From Occallatibacter savannae (GTDB taxonomy: Bacteria; Acidobacteriota; Terriglobia; Terriglobales; Acidobacteriaceae), in contig NZ_QFFY01000004.1 in NCBI RefSeq assembly GCF_003131205.1, positions 124,001 through 188,000 on the forward strand: 64,000 nucleotides of DNA, written 5' to 3'. The notes under the pieces were generated by a model, which did no database searches, had not been told where the DNA came from, and saw nothing but the letters and a program-made list of their open reading frames with translations. Positions 43,801-52,580 of this stretch are shown one piece after another. Made by a program: the position numbers and the translations under genes. How positions within the stretch are numbered: the stretch's first letter is position 1; every line of letters begins with the position of its first letter.

Positions 43801-44325
43801 GGTGATGTTGCGGCCGTTGGTGGAGAGCTGCGAGACTTCTTCACCGTTGATCAGGTTGCTGACCTCACTGGTCTCCGTCTGGACCTGGAGCGAGTTGGCC
43901 TCAACCGTGACGGTCTGCGCCTGGCTGCCGACCGACATGGTCACATTTTCCTGGCGGGTTTGCGCGACGTTGAGGACGACGCCAGTTTTCGAGTACTTCT
44001 GGAAGCCCTGAGCGTTGGCAGTTACGGTGTAGTTGCCGTGTGCAAGGTTGGCGAAGACGTAGATTCCCGCGCCGTTGGAGGTGGACTGCCGCTCCTGCCC
44101 GGTAGCGGTGTCCGTGAGAACAACCGTAGCGTTGGGAATCACCGCGCCGCTGGGATCGGTGACAGTACCGGTCAGTGTTGCGTTTTCCTGGGCGCGCAGA
44201 GTCGGAGCGAACGCCGCAAGGGCGATGAAGATCGCAGTAAGCGTGAGAAGCCAGCGCCAGTCTCGAACGCGCGAGCTTTGCTGACCTGTGTCGGGGCTTT
44301 TCCGGCTGAGGGGGAAGTGATGCAT
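40825..44325 (-). CDS. TonB-dependent outer-membrane receptor, Oar-like, with carboxypeptidase-regulatory domain
   Basis: 1,166 residues from the ATG at 44325, which has AGGAGG upstream. A signal peptide ends near APTLRAQ (about 46). A CarboxypepD_reg-like beta domain follows (TLTGTVTDPSGAVIPNATVV ... GNYTVTANAQGFQKY), then a plug (VSQLSTNGRNITSLAAL, NAIEFNGTRQSHNIYLIDG) and a large barrel ending in the terminal aromatic motif GGKFIF. The Cys-rich RGCGGCF loop lies in the plug. Acidobacteriota have many of these receptors, which take up carbohydrates or peptides. There is no SusD partner. The next gene on the strand is a GH3 glycosidase, suggesting a plant-sugar substrate. Confidence 0.93.
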   Translation of the reverse strand: MHHFPLSRKSPDTGQQSSRVRDWRWLLTLTAIFIALAAFAPTLRAQENATLTGTVTDPSGAVIPNATVVLTDTATGQERQSTSNGAGIYVFANLAHGNYTVTANAQGFQKYSKTGVVLNVAQTRQENVTMSVGSQAQTVTVEANSLQVQTETSEVSNLINGEEVSQLSTNGRNITSLAALGLGVSNNLPQFGGVDALTSSNAIEFNGTRQSHNIYLIDGAEQNDRGCGGCFMNLPSQDAIAEFRTLDSNYSPDYGIGSGGTVTMVIKSGTKKYHGEIYEFNRNTDYNANDYFLKRSGKSRPKFQLNEPGANLGGPIPFTGGRTFFFVNEEWRRLIQGSAPSIANTIMASNFAVAGQNLSYTSPNGHAPLVPKTTDPAKLAIYTANGLTPGSPFPTNSDGTYRIPAAVMDPNSVLELNSGTFPKPNLGTSQYIASIPQPENVREDVFRIDHTINSKFQLMGHFLHDSMTKSFFPPLWSSSTYPTVGTTMQNPSYTAAIRLTQTYSPNLLNETAFLYGGNKIRLTPTAGQGGSFQIPSGWTASSFFPVANNAGNDMPEIDLQGSPLSVTWTESYFPWKNGYEGFEYRDDLTWNKGRHQFKFGANWLHDYKNQQLQANTQGTAAFNSSNKNFSGDSYIDFLLGDASSFTQLRDLAGKHWVNNNYGAYANDNWHLTPHFVLNIGLRFDGMPHAFERYDAFANFVQADYNRSAGYPLNNTPGDPNLGTIRPEFLSTFPKAGTQPFYLNGIREAGVNGFPRGNVENRYFTWQPRVGFNWDIFGDGKTVLRGGAGVFYERVQGNDVYNAALNPPFAYQPSATNVYFSDPHTSAVTGATTSQTFPSTLTSINYNYPAPGTMDYSLGIQKQVSPSVVAVMQYVGSDGWDQNDDRAVNTLPLNDITNRQAVAGGANANLYRNYPGYAGITQEENETHFNYNSFQAGLRIENRWGLTTQFSYTYGHNIDEVTNDLGSLSNPYNPKYDWGSDTSFDRRHIFNASYVYGLPWFKHSGNLLARTLVGGWQISGITAAETGLPLTITYNGTDTVGLGGGFTNRPNKVSAVRYPKTAAAWFDKTAFADPIAPWNGGPNQGFGNTGKDSVLGPALINENLSLFKAFALTSHEGPRIELRFESFNTFNHTNYSGVDRASHDGNFGQVTSDYGPRLLELGGKFIF

Positions 44326-44427
44326 TGTTTGCCTCCTGAGCAAACGACTCCTGATGCGTCCGGAGACCGCGTCCCGGGCGCCGATGTGCCGTTTCAGTAA
44401 GTGACTTGCAGTTCGAACCTGACCCGG

Positions 44428-44472
44428 CCGCAGTCAGAGATCCTGCGACTGCGGGGACCCGATCTCGAGATC
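44428..44472 (-). promoter_or_regulatory. Inverted repeats in the leader region of the TonB-dependent receptor gene
   Basis: CCGCAGTC (44428-44435) pairs with GACTGCGG (44447-44454), an 8-bp stem. The adjacent GATCTCGAGATC (44461-44472) is a perfect 12-bp palindrome. They lie about 103-147 bases upstream of the ATG and may be an mRNA hairpin and an operator. Confidence 0.4.
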
Positions 44473-45170
44473 ACCTGAGCTTTGTCATGTTTTTCTTCGG
44501 ACGATTCTCGATGCTTCTCACGTGCAACAGCCCTTCGTTACGGCCCTAATGCCGCAACAGAGGGTAGAGGAAGTCTGAGGTCAGTCGTGCAGGCCGTTCG
44601 TGCTTGATCGGCCGGTGTGCGAAGGGTCTTTCCTATCTATCTGCTCTACGGCTCAGTTCGTGTCGATCGCCGTATGGAACGCCGAGTGTTTCGTCTCCGT
44701 CGCTGCAATCACTGGACCGATCGCGAACTTACTCGACGGCAAGCGTTATCTTCAGCGCACGTATTCTTGCGCCTTTAGAGCACAGTTGTCAACGTTTTGT
44801 GACGAGATGGTTATAGACCCACATCTGGGCAACTTACCTTAGAAAATCACTTTACTCGCGCGGTGAAACGATTGATTGCTGAATCTTATGAAGGATGGAA
44901 GAAACCAAGAAATCGTTTACGTAAATCGAGATGTTTTGTTTCGATCCGGTGCGGGTGCATGGGCTGTCCACGTCATGAGCCGGGGACGAAAGCCTGTCCG
45001 GTTGTGAACGTTGCCGGGGCGAATCGGACGGTAAACAGGAAGTCCACGCTATCCGGAATTGTCGAAAAGGCCCGAGACAAATCGATTGCACCCTAAAGAA
45101 AGTGGGAACCCCGAGTGCTCCGATTTCGTCTTAGGCTGTGTCCCCGGCCCCACGATTTTGGAGGAATTGG
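44473..45170. other. Long intergenic region between divergent genes
   Basis: About 700 bases with lower GC than the neighbours (44600-44940 especially). It should carry the promoters of the TonB-dependent receptor (left) and the second ADOP permease (right). TTTACGTAAA at 44916-44925 is a perfect 10-bp palindrome. Short open frames here have no ribosome sites and no recognisable protein features. Confidence 0.4.
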
Positions 45171-47651
45171 ATGCAGAATCTGCTGTACGACCTGCGGTAT
45201 GCAATTCGGCAGTTGCGCAATACGCCAGGCATGGCATTGCTCGCGATACTCACGCTGGCTCTCGGAGTGGGCGCGAATACGGCGATCTTCACGGTGATTG
45301 ACAGCGTGTTATTGCGGTCCCTGCCGTATGCACATTCCGATCGGCTGGTGTTTATCGGGCCAGGCGGCGACAAGCCGAGCTTCGGGTCGACATCGTGGCT
45401 TAACTACAAGGATCTTCAGACCCAAGCGAAGCTGATGGAGAGCGTTGCCGGTTACGCAGAAGACGTGAGCGTGCTGCAGGCGAGAGATGCATCCGTAAGC
45501 GTAGTTGCTCCGCGAGTGACCCCGAACCTGTTCCTGATGCTTGGGGCTCGCCCGCTGCTGGGCAGAACGTTCTCCGATGCAGAGGGCCAGTCGAGCGGAC
45601 CGCCGGTCGTGCTGCTTTCGGAAGGACTGTGGCGGGATACGTTTCACGCCGATCCGAACATAGTGGGCCAGGTAGTCAAGATTGGGGGCAAGCCGAGCAC
45701 CGTCGTGGGCGTAATGCCCGCCGGCTTCCATTTCCCCGACAACATGGGACCCGATCTGCAGAAAGGCGTGTGGCTGCCGGTTCAGCCAACAGCGGAGATG
45801 CTGAAGGAGCGCGGCTATCACTTCTTCAATGTGGTGGGAGTGATGAGGCCGGAAGCGACGGTGAAGCAGGTACAGCAGGAGGTGAGCGCGATCGCAGCGC
45901 GGATCCCGTTCGAGCATGAGCCGGTGACATTCCGTGTCGATGCGTACCAGGAGGTGCTGACAGGACCAGTACGGGCTGTACTGATCGCGTTGTTTGGAGC
46001 CTTGGGGCTGGTGCTGCTGATTGCGTGCGCCAATGTTTCGAACCTGCTGATTGCGCGGGCCCTTGGCAGGCAGCAGGAGTTCGCCGTGCGGGCGGCGCTG
46101 GGTGCAGGAAAGTCGCGGCTCATCGGGCAGATGCTTGCAGAGGGACTCTTGCTGAGTCTGCTCGGTTGCGGAGTTGGCGTTGCTGTGGCGGAACTGGCGA
46201 TGATGGGGATCCGCAAACTGCCGGATTGGACCATCCCACTTGCGGGCTTAATCAGGATCCACTGGACGGTGCTGCTGGTGCTGGCTGGGATCGCCGCCGT
46301 GACGACGATTCTGTCGTCGCTCTTGCCCGCTCTGCTGGTGGCGCGCGCCAACCCGCAGGCTGCGCTGCAGGCCGCCTCGCGCGGAGTCGGATCGAAGTCG
46401 GCTGGAGGCAAACTGAGCGGATGGCTGGTTGTCGGCGAGGTGGCCCTGTCCACGTTATTGCTGGTGGGAACGGGACTGCTGTTCCGAACTCTCTGGAACC
46501 TGGAGCAGTCGCATCTTGGCTTTACAACCGAGCATGTCACCACGTTCACGGCCATGCCCGCGGATGCCGCAGGGTTCTCCGGGATGGCAGTCTCAGAGGA
46601 CACGCAGAACGCGCCGGCCTCGGTTGCGACCATTACCTATGAGCCGGTGCTGGAACGAATCAGGCAGTTGCCGGGGTTTGAGGCCGCAGCTATGGCAACG
46701 TCACCGCCGCTCTCGGGCATGGACCTGCATTCAAGCTTCGATATCCTTGGCCAGCCGACGGACCGTTCTCATCACCCTGAGGCGCGGGTCTCCGCGGTGA
46801 GCGGCGATTATGCGCATGCCATGGGAACACCGATTGTAAGGGGTCGCATGATCGGCGATTCAGATGCGCTGACGACGCCCTTTGTCGCGGTCGTGAATGA
46901 ATCGCTCGCGAAAAAGTATTTCGCAGATAAGGATCCGATCGGGAAGCAGATCAATCTCGGCGGCAAGAATACCGGAATGATCAAGCCCTACACGATCGTG
47001 GGTCTCCTGGCCGATCAGGTCGACTCCAATGTAGGCGGATCGATACAGCCGCTTGTGCTGTTGCCGCAACAGCAGATTCCGACGACGTCGCTCTTCTACC
47101 AGGCGCTGCTCAAGACGGTGGTCACCTTCGTCGTAAAGACGCGAGGAAATATTCCCGTGGCGCAGCAGGTGCGCACTGTCTTCCATGAGCTTGCCCCTGC
47201 ATTCGCGCTCGACAACTTCCAGACCATGCAGGAGGCCGTGGACAAGAACACGTTCAGCCAGCGACTCGGGCTCTATCTCGTGGGATCGTTCGCGGGACTG
47301 GCGATTGCAATGGTGATCGCGGGGCTCTACGGCGTGCTGTCTCAGCTTGTGAGTTATCGGCGGCGAGAGATTGGCGTGCGCATGGCGCTGGGGGCGACGC
47401 GGGCGAGCGTGGCCAAACTGGTGCTGCGGCAAGGGTCTTTGCTGATTGGAGGAGGCCTGGTTGCCGGACTTCTGCTGGCGTTCGCGTCGGGGAGGCTGAT
47501 CAAGGGTTTCCTGTATGAAGTGAAGCCCCTTGATGCGTCCACCTATGCCGCGGTCGCGGTGGTGCTCACGCTGATCGGGCTTGTAGCGGCACTCATCCCG
47601 GCGCGGCGGGCGGCTACGATTCAGCCGATACAGGCGCTAAGGGATGAGTAA
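45171..47651 (+). CDS. ADOP-type ABC transporter permease (second copy, without prefix domain)
   Basis: 826 residues from the ATG at 45171, supported by GGAGG 7-11 bases upstream; the frame is also open from 45138. It starts directly with [20 protein letters not shown] and the first helix ([20 protein letters not shown]). It therefore lacks the 70-residue cytosolic prefix of the copy at 9.9 kb. Two FtsX/MacB halves follow, with [20 protein letters not shown] and [20 protein letters not shown]. No padR gene precedes it and no ATPase gene adjoins it. It is presumed to be an inner-membrane export or envelope-remodelling permease. Confidence 0.9.
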   Translation: MQNLLYDLRYAIRQLRNTPGMALLAILTLALGVGANTAIFTVIDSVLLRSLPYAHSDRLVFIGPGGDKPSFGSTSWLNYKDLQTQAKLMESVAGYAEDVSVLQARDASVSVVAPRVTPNLFLMLGARPLLGRTFSDAEGQSSGPPVVLLSEGLWRDTFHADPNIVGQVVKIGGKPSTVVGVMPAGFHFPDNMGPDLQKGVWLPVQPTAEMLKERGYHFFNVVGVMRPEATVKQVQQEVSAIAARIPFEHEPVTFRVDAYQEVLTGPVRAVLIALFGALGLVLLIACANVSNLLIARALGRQQEFAVRAALGAGKSRLIGQMLAEGLLLSLLGCGVGVAVAELAMMGIRKLPDWTIPLAGLIRIHWTVLLVLAGIAAVTTILSSLLPALLVARANPQAALQAASRGVGSKSAGGKLSGWLVVGEVALSTLLLVGTGLLFRTLWNLEQSHLGFTTEHVTTFTAMPADAAGFSGMAVSEDTQNAPASVATITYEPVLERIRQLPGFEAAAMATSPPLSGMDLHSSFDILGQPTDRSHHPEARVSAVSGDYAHAMGTPIVRGRMIGDSDALTTPFVAVVNESLAKKYFADKDPIGKQINLGGKNTGMIKPYTIVGLLADQVDSNVGGSIQPLVLLPQQQIPTTSLFYQALLKTVVTFVVKTRGNIPVAQQVRTVFHELAPAFALDNFQTMQEAVDKNTFSQRLGLYLVGSFAGLAIAMVIAGLYGVLSQLVSYRRREIGVRMALGATRASVAKLVLRQGSLLIGGGLVAGLLLAFASGRLIKGFLYEVKPLDASTYAAVAVVLTLIGLVAALIPARRAATIQPIQALRDE

Positions 47652-47797
47652 CGGACGGACTGGAGAAAAGTGATCAGGGATTAACAAACCATTTATCTGC
47701 AACGAATTCTAAGATAATGCCGCCCCTGATCGAGCCTTATCTTGCTCTGCGGTGCGGCGCGCATCCAAGCAGAGATGTGCGTTGGTAGAATCTGGCA

Positions 47798-49522
47798 ATG
47801 ATCTGTGAAGGCTGGGAAGGGCTCACAGTCGACGGAAAGTTCCCGCTGCTGGAGTGGCTGGGTGGATGGGCAGACCGCTGCGTCTTTCTCACGGTACGTC
47901 AGTCGACGCATACCGCGAACATCAAGCTGATCCAGGCGAGCGGCGCTGAGGCGGACGCCTGCGTTGCGAAGTGGGAGGCCGCCAAGGCGCTGCCTCACCC
48001 CTGCCTCGTGGAGATGATGGAGACCGGGCGCTATCGGCTGAACGACATCGATGTAGCGTACGTTGTGACTGAAAAGGCCGAGACCTTTCTCTCCGGCATT
48101 GTTCCGCGCAAGGCGCTCGATCCGGTGAAGGTGCAGGAGATTCTGCTGCCCGTAGTCGACGCCCTCACCTTCGTACATGAGAAGGGATTCGTGCACGGGA
48201 GCGTGAAACCGTCGAGCATCGCCCTGATCGATGAAGAGTGGAAGCTCTCGGCCGATGAGATGGAGCGCGCGGGAGAACCGCTGCGGCTGAATCGAGAACT
48301 CGATACCTACGATGCTCCGGAGCTTGGTTCCGGAGCAGTAACGCCGGCGGCAGACATGTGGTCGCTGGGCATGATCATCGTGGAGGCATGTTCGCAGCGA
48401 ACGCCCGTGTGGGATCGAAACGCTCCGGGCGATTTAGGCGTTCCGGACTGGCTGCCGCAGCCATTCCAGGAGATTGCGCGCGAATGCATCCGCTGGGACC
48501 CTGCGCGGCGGATATCGATCGGAAAGGTGAGAGATCTGCTGTCACGAACCGCGATACCTGCGGCCTCAGCAAACGCTGCACCGTCGCGCGAGGCTGAAGC
48601 GCATCGTGCCGTCTCGGCCACCGCCGTCGCAACCGCGCCCGTTTCCACGCTGTCTGAACGTGTGGCGGCGGTCCGAGCGGCAGAACCTGACGAGTTGCGG
48701 CCCGCTCCAAAGAGGCTCATCGAGGATGAGCCTGGCGAACTCACACCGCGAACGCCGCGGCTCTTTGGCGATCTGGACTACGAAGAAGAGCGTCCGAGCC
48801 GTACCGGACCAGTGTTGTTCACTTTGCTGGTTCTGCTTGTGATCGCCGCGATCTTCGGCATTCGGTACAAGGACCGGATCATGCCGCTGATAGCAAAACG
48901 CAGTACGCCGGCGCAGAGCGAGCGTACGCCGCAGACGGAAGCGCCGCAGAATCCTGAGGGTGTGGCGAAGTCCGATCAGGAGCCGCCGCCAGGTGCCGCG
49001 CAAAGCTCTCAGTCTGCGAACCAGGCGAGCGGAACCGCAACGCCTGCGCAGAGTCCTGCGCCACAGGCAGCGGCTGATGCTGCCAAGGCTCCGGCACAAC
49101 CGGCACCGCAGGCGCAGGCTCCTGCCGAAACCGCCGAAGCAAAGCCGCAGCCCGAGCCGGAACCTAAGGAAACTCCGAAAACTGAGGAGAGGAAGGCGCC
49201 TCCAGTTCCACGAGTGACGAACGCCAAAGGCGCAGTGCTGAAGCGTGTTCTACCCAACGTCGCACCTGGCGCTGTGGAAAGCATGCGCAGGCCGGTGCAG
49301 GTGGATGTGCGCGTTTCCGTGAACAGCAGCGGGTCGGTGTCGAGCGCCCAGTGCGTAACGCAGAGCCGCGGCAACTACTGGGCCAGGATTTCGCAGCAGG
49401 CTGCAGAGGGGTGGAAGTTCAAAGCCCCGGTAAGCGACGGCAAGGCACGCGACAGCTACTGGATGCTGCTGTTTCAGTACAACCGCGGACGTACCGACGT
49501 GGTCGCAACGGAACTGCGCTGA
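47798..49522 (+). CDS. Transmembrane pseudokinase fused to a TonB-like C-terminal domain
   Basis: 574 residues. Residues 10-250 have a protein-kinase fold pattern: NIKLI with Lys43, FVHGSVKPSSIAL in place of the HRDxKPxN loop, YDAPE (APE-like) and DMWSLGMIIVEA. However, the catalytic loop reads His-Gly-Ser (133-135), not His-Arg-Asp. The DFG motif is absent (EEWKLSADEM), and the glycine loop (LGGWADRCVF) is degenerate. Catalysis is therefore unlikely. One membrane helix (338-356, VLFTLLVLLVIAAIFGI) leads to a Pro/Ala/Gln-rich spacer (about 370-465) and a TonB/TolA-like C-terminal domain (470-574; QVDVRVSVNSSGSVSSAQC, QQAAEGWKFKAP). The kinase-like part is cytosolic and the TonB part periplasmic. 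Confidence 0.78.
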   Translation: MICEGWEGLTVDGKFPLLEWLGGWADRCVFLTVRQSTHTANIKLIQASGAEADACVAKWEAAKALPHPCLVEMMETGRYRLNDIDVAYVVTEKAETFLSGIVPRKALDPVKVQEILLPVVDALTFVHEKGFVHGSVKPSSIALIDEEWKLSADEMERAGEPLRLNRELDTYDAPELGSGAVTPAADMWSLGMIIVEACSQRTPVWDRNAPGDLGVPDWLPQPFQEIARECIRWDPARRISIGKVRDLLSRTAIPAASANAAPSREAEAHRAVSATAVATAPVSTLSERVAAVRAAEPDELRPAPKRLIEDEPGELTPRTPRLFGDLDYEEERPSRTGPVLFTLLVLLVIAAIFGIRYKDRIMPLIAKRSTPAQSERTPQTEAPQNPEGVAKSDQEPPPGAAQSSQSANQASGTATPAQSPAPQAAADAAKAPAQPAPQAQAPAETAEAKPQPEPEPKETPKTEERKAPPVPRVTNAKGAVLKRVLPNVAPGAVESMRRPVQVDVRVSVNSSGSVSSAQCVTQSRGNYWARISQQAAEGWKFKAPVSDGKARDSYWMLLFQYNRGRTDVVATELR

Positions 49523-49544
49523 GTTGGCCGATGCAGTCTCGAGC

Positions 49545-51116
49545 CTAGGGCGCGGCGCAGGTGAAGTTTGCTGCGTCGCTGGTGTCACCGCTTCCTGAAT
49601 ACTTTGCCACCTTGGGATATGCGCAGAGCGGGCGCGTCATGACGACTTTGGGTGCTCCGTTTTCCCCCTGACCGTACTTCGTCGCAGTGATGTTCTCTTC
49701 CGGGGCACCCTTCTCGACCCAGTTCACAAGTGAGTCGAACAGACCGAACGTTGACCCTTTCGCCGTTTGCAACCCAAACTGGCCGAAGAAACTGGGGCCC
49801 GGTCCGCCGGCGCAGTGCTCCACGCCGGGAGCCATGTAAAGGCGGAGGAAAGATCCGGTGTCACCCATCTTCTGCTGGACATCCTGGTAATAGGCGACGG
49901 TGTTCCAGGGAGAGATGGCCTGGTCATCCCAGCCGTGATAGAGGATCAGCTTGCCTCCGTGCGATGAGAATTTGCTGAGGTCAGGATCGGTTGCGTCGAG
50001 GTCCGCGGCTTCCTTCTCGCGTGATTCGCGAAAAGAGGCGTCCGGATCGGCGGTGAGCGCGTTCCACTTGGGATTCCCCGTGACCATGTAACGGAAGTAG
50101 TTCTCAAGATAATGAAGGCTCGAAGCGCTGGTCGGATCCTGGCCAATGACCCACTCGCGCCAGCCCATCTCGTCTCCGGCAGTGAAGCCGGGCATGGAGA
50201 ATTTTCCAGAGCTGCCTTTCTGTCCCTCGTAGATCAACTTGAGCGTGTTGATCTGCGGCTGTGTGAGACAGTTGAGCGTTTCTTCGCCCTTGCACAGCAG
50301 CACCTGCGGATCGAAATGGCACATCGAGGGATCATTGACGATGCCATCTTTCACACCGTCCAGCGCATCGCATGCCGCGAGAGAGGCTTTCTCGATCGCC
50401 GGAAGTTTGAGATCGGAGAAGTAGGCGCGCGGGTCGGATTGGCGGGCCTGGACGGCCTTCACTCCCATGCCGAGCATGGTGGACCAGGCGTTGGCGGGGG
50501 CTCCGGCCAGGATGCCATCGTAGTCCGTCGGGAAACGCTGTGCCTCGACCAGCGCTTCGCGGCCCCCATCGGAGCAGGAGTCGAAGTAGGCTTTGTTCTC
50601 GTGCTTGCCGAAGAAGGCGGAGATGATTTCGCCGGCGCGAATGCGGGTGAGATGAACCGATCGCCAGCCGAAGTCCTTCACTTTTTCAGGATGCCCAAAG
50701 GCCCAGGTGGCGTCAGTCGCATTGCCCTGGTGGCCGGCATCGGAACCTGCAACCGCAAAGTTGCGCTTGAGGTAAGAGGCAAGCTCGTCGTAGCCGATCG
50801 AACCGGCGAATCCGCCATTGCCTGCCCCAAGCAGCCGGCCATTCCAGTTCTGTGCAGGAAGCCAGACTTCGAAATGGATAGCGGAGTCGCTGGTGGGGCG
50901 CAGGACGCCTGTAACCCGGCAGAAGGGCGGAAGGCCGGAGTAAGGCTGACGTGAATCGGAGATCGTGAGCGTGCCGGAGTCGACTTGCTCCGCAAGCGTT
51001 ATGGTGGTGCTGTCGAGCTTCAGGGACTTGAGCGAAGCGCAATCGGCTGCGTGAACGGATGTTGCGCAAGCAGAACATACGAGAACGAGGCAGCAAAGGC
51101 GGGCGATAGTTTTCAA
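49545..51116 (-). CDS. Secreted tannase/feruloyl esterase family hydrolase
   Basis: 523 residues with a signal peptide ending near VHAA (about 24). The family hallmarks are present: LLGAGNGGFAG, the nucleophile serine in DSCSDGGREAL, the Asp in YHGWDDQAISP and the His in GVEHCAGGPG. The Cys next to Ser (C-S-D) and the Cys next to His (H-C) form the disulfide that couples the catalytic residues in fungal and bacterial relatives. It should cleave phenolic esters such as tannins or feruloyl-polysaccharides outside the cytoplasm. It is convergent with the pseudokinase gene, 22 bases apart. Confidence 0.9.
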   Translation of the reverse strand: MKTIARLCCLVLVCSACATSVHAADCASLKSLKLDSTTITLAEQVDSGTLTISDSRQPYSGLPPFCRVTGVLRPTSDSAIHFEVWLPAQNWNGRLLGAGNGGFAGSIGYDELASYLKRNFAVAGSDAGHQGNATDATWAFGHPEKVKDFGWRSVHLTRIRAGEIISAFFGKHENKAYFDSCSDGGREALVEAQRFPTDYDGILAGAPANAWSTMLGMGVKAVQARQSDPRAYFSDLKLPAIEKASLAACDALDGVKDGIVNDPSMCHFDPQVLLCKGEETLNCLTQPQINTLKLIYEGQKGSSGKFSMPGFTAGDEMGWREWVIGQDPTSASSLHYLENYFRYMVTGNPKWNALTADPDASFRESREKEAADLDATDPDLSKFSSHGGKLILYHGWDDQAISPWNTVAYYQDVQQKMGDTGSFLRLYMAPGVEHCAGGPGPSFFGQFGLQTAKGSTFGLFDSLVNWVEKGAPEENITATKYGQGENGAPKVVMTRPLCAYPKVAKYSGSGDTSDAANFTCAAP

Positions 51117-51281
51117 GCGACCCCCATCGAGATGCGGAGAAGTACGAGTGGATTAAATCAGATGGGCGGTGCAGCCTGCCAGAGTGGGATGAAGGAGAGC
51201 TTGGATGTAACATCTTCCATTTGTGACGGAGCGCAGCCCTTCCAGGGCAGAAACTCGCGAAATGCGGCTACACTTTCGACA

Positions 51282-52511
51282 ATGATCCCGAAACCGGTTC
51301 AGATTCGCGCAGCACGAGGCCGCGCACTCGCCGCACTGATTTGTCTAGGTAGCGCCGCTGCTCTTGCTCAGCAGATTCCGCAGATAAACCGGTCCCACAG
51401 TTTCGGCCCAGACCAGTGCGGTCCCGCTGATCCGGCGTACATCAAAACCGCAAACGAGACCGGCGGTGTGCCGCTGTTTCTGCAGCGGAGCGAGGTCGCC
51501 AAGTCGTTTCACGTGGTGCGGGAGTCGACGCGCGAGAACGTCGCGACGGTGTTGTGGGCCTCTGCGAAGCTGGCGGGTGCTGGGCAGAGCTTTGAGGTTC
51601 CGGTGGATTCGGTCACAGAGCGCATCACGTTCACCTTCTCCGTCGACACAAAAGGAACGAAGCTCGTGCTGCGGCAGCCGAGCGGGCAGGAGGTCGTGGC
51701 CGGATCTCCTGGAACGGAAGACACAGAGCTGAATTGTGGCCGAGTGATCACAGTGGTGAAGCCGCAAGCAGGAATGTGGCATGCGGAGGTGACCGGGACC
51801 GGGACCTTCTGGATCGAAGCGCAGGCGCAGAGCGAGATCTACTTCATCAAAGCCGAGTTCGTTGAGCTGCGCGGTCGGCCGGGGCACGAAGGGTTCTTCA
51901 AGATCAACGGGCAGCCGATTGCTGGACAGCCAGCGACACTGCAGGTCTCGATGTCGGCAACGCAAGTGGAAACAACGGAGTTCGAACTGGTGAATACCAA
52001 AGGCGAGGCCCTCGAGAAACTTCACCTGAAAACGATCGATCACGATCGAGAGTTTCTGGAACTCACCGGCGAGGTTAAACTGCCGGACCAGCCGTTCCGA
52101 ATCGCGGTCACGGGTCGCGATGCCAAGGGGATGCCATATCAACGGTTCGACTCGCCTCTGTTTCACGGGGAGAGCGTTCAGGTTGTTCCGAAAGTCAGCT
52201 TCGACGAGATCGCGCCGGGAGAGAAAAGAACCGGCGAGTTCGAGGTCAGGAACTTCGGACCCGCGCGGACCTTCAAGGTGACGGTTACGGATGCACGGAA
52301 GCTGGTCAGCAGCTTTGAGCCGAAGGAGCTTACGCTTCCGACGCACGGGAGCGGCACTCTGAAAGTGCAGCTCGCGGTTCCTGCCCGCACAACCAATTTC
52401 GGAGACGACCTGGTCGTAGTAGTTGCCAGCACGTCGGGCGCACCAACGACGAACTCCGCGATTGTGCACCTGTTGGTCGCCAGCAAGCCAGAGGCCGAAG
52501 GGCAGCGCTGA
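51282..52511 (+). CDS. Secreted beta-rich protein of unknown function
   Basis: 409 residues from the ATG at 51282; the frame is open further upstream, but this start gives a signal peptide (RALAALICLGSAAALAQQ, cleaved near residue 30). I do not recognise a family. The N-terminal part has Cys46 or so in GPDQCGPADP and LNCGRVITVV. The second half looks like two or three Ig-like beta sandwiches (VSFDEIAPGEKRTGEFEVRN; KELTLPTHGSGTLKVQLAVP), a layout common in surface or periplasmic binding proteins. There are no catalytic motifs. It lies just before dnaG. Confidence 0.7.
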   Translation: MIPKPVQIRAARGRALAALICLGSAAALAQQIPQINRSHSFGPDQCGPADPAYIKTANETGGVPLFLQRSEVAKSFHVVRESTRENVATVLWASAKLAGAGQSFEVPVDSVTERITFTFSVDTKGTKLVLRQPSGQEVVAGSPGTEDTELNCGRVITVVKPQAGMWHAEVTGTGTFWIEAQAQSEIYFIKAEFVELRGRPGHEGFFKINGQPIAGQPATLQVSMSATQVETTEFELVNTKGEALEKLHLKTIDHDREFLELTGEVKLPDQPFRIAVTGRDAKGMPYQRFDSPLFHGESVQVVPKVSFDEIAPGEKRTGEFEVRNFGPARTFKVTVTDARKLVSSFEPKELTLPTHGSGTLKVQLAVPARTTNFGDDLVVVVASTSGAPTTNSAIVHLLVASKPEAEGQR

Positions 52512-52580
52512 GACCGCCCGCTTTCAGGCCTTCCACATGGAACGCTCTCGACCGGGACGTATGCTTGAAACACGTCCCAC

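Noticed and set aside
44600..45096. Two short rightward open frames of 77-80 residues in the region before the second ADOP gene
   Set aside because: There is no ribosome site, no recognisable motif, and base composition unlike neighbouring genes.
47798..49522. An active serine/threonine kinase
   Set aside because: The catalytic Asp of HRD is Ser and the DFG motif is missing.
50985..51281. N-terminal extension of the secreted protein starting at 50985
   Set aside because: It overlaps the start of the divergent tannase gene and would bury the signal peptide that begins at 51282.
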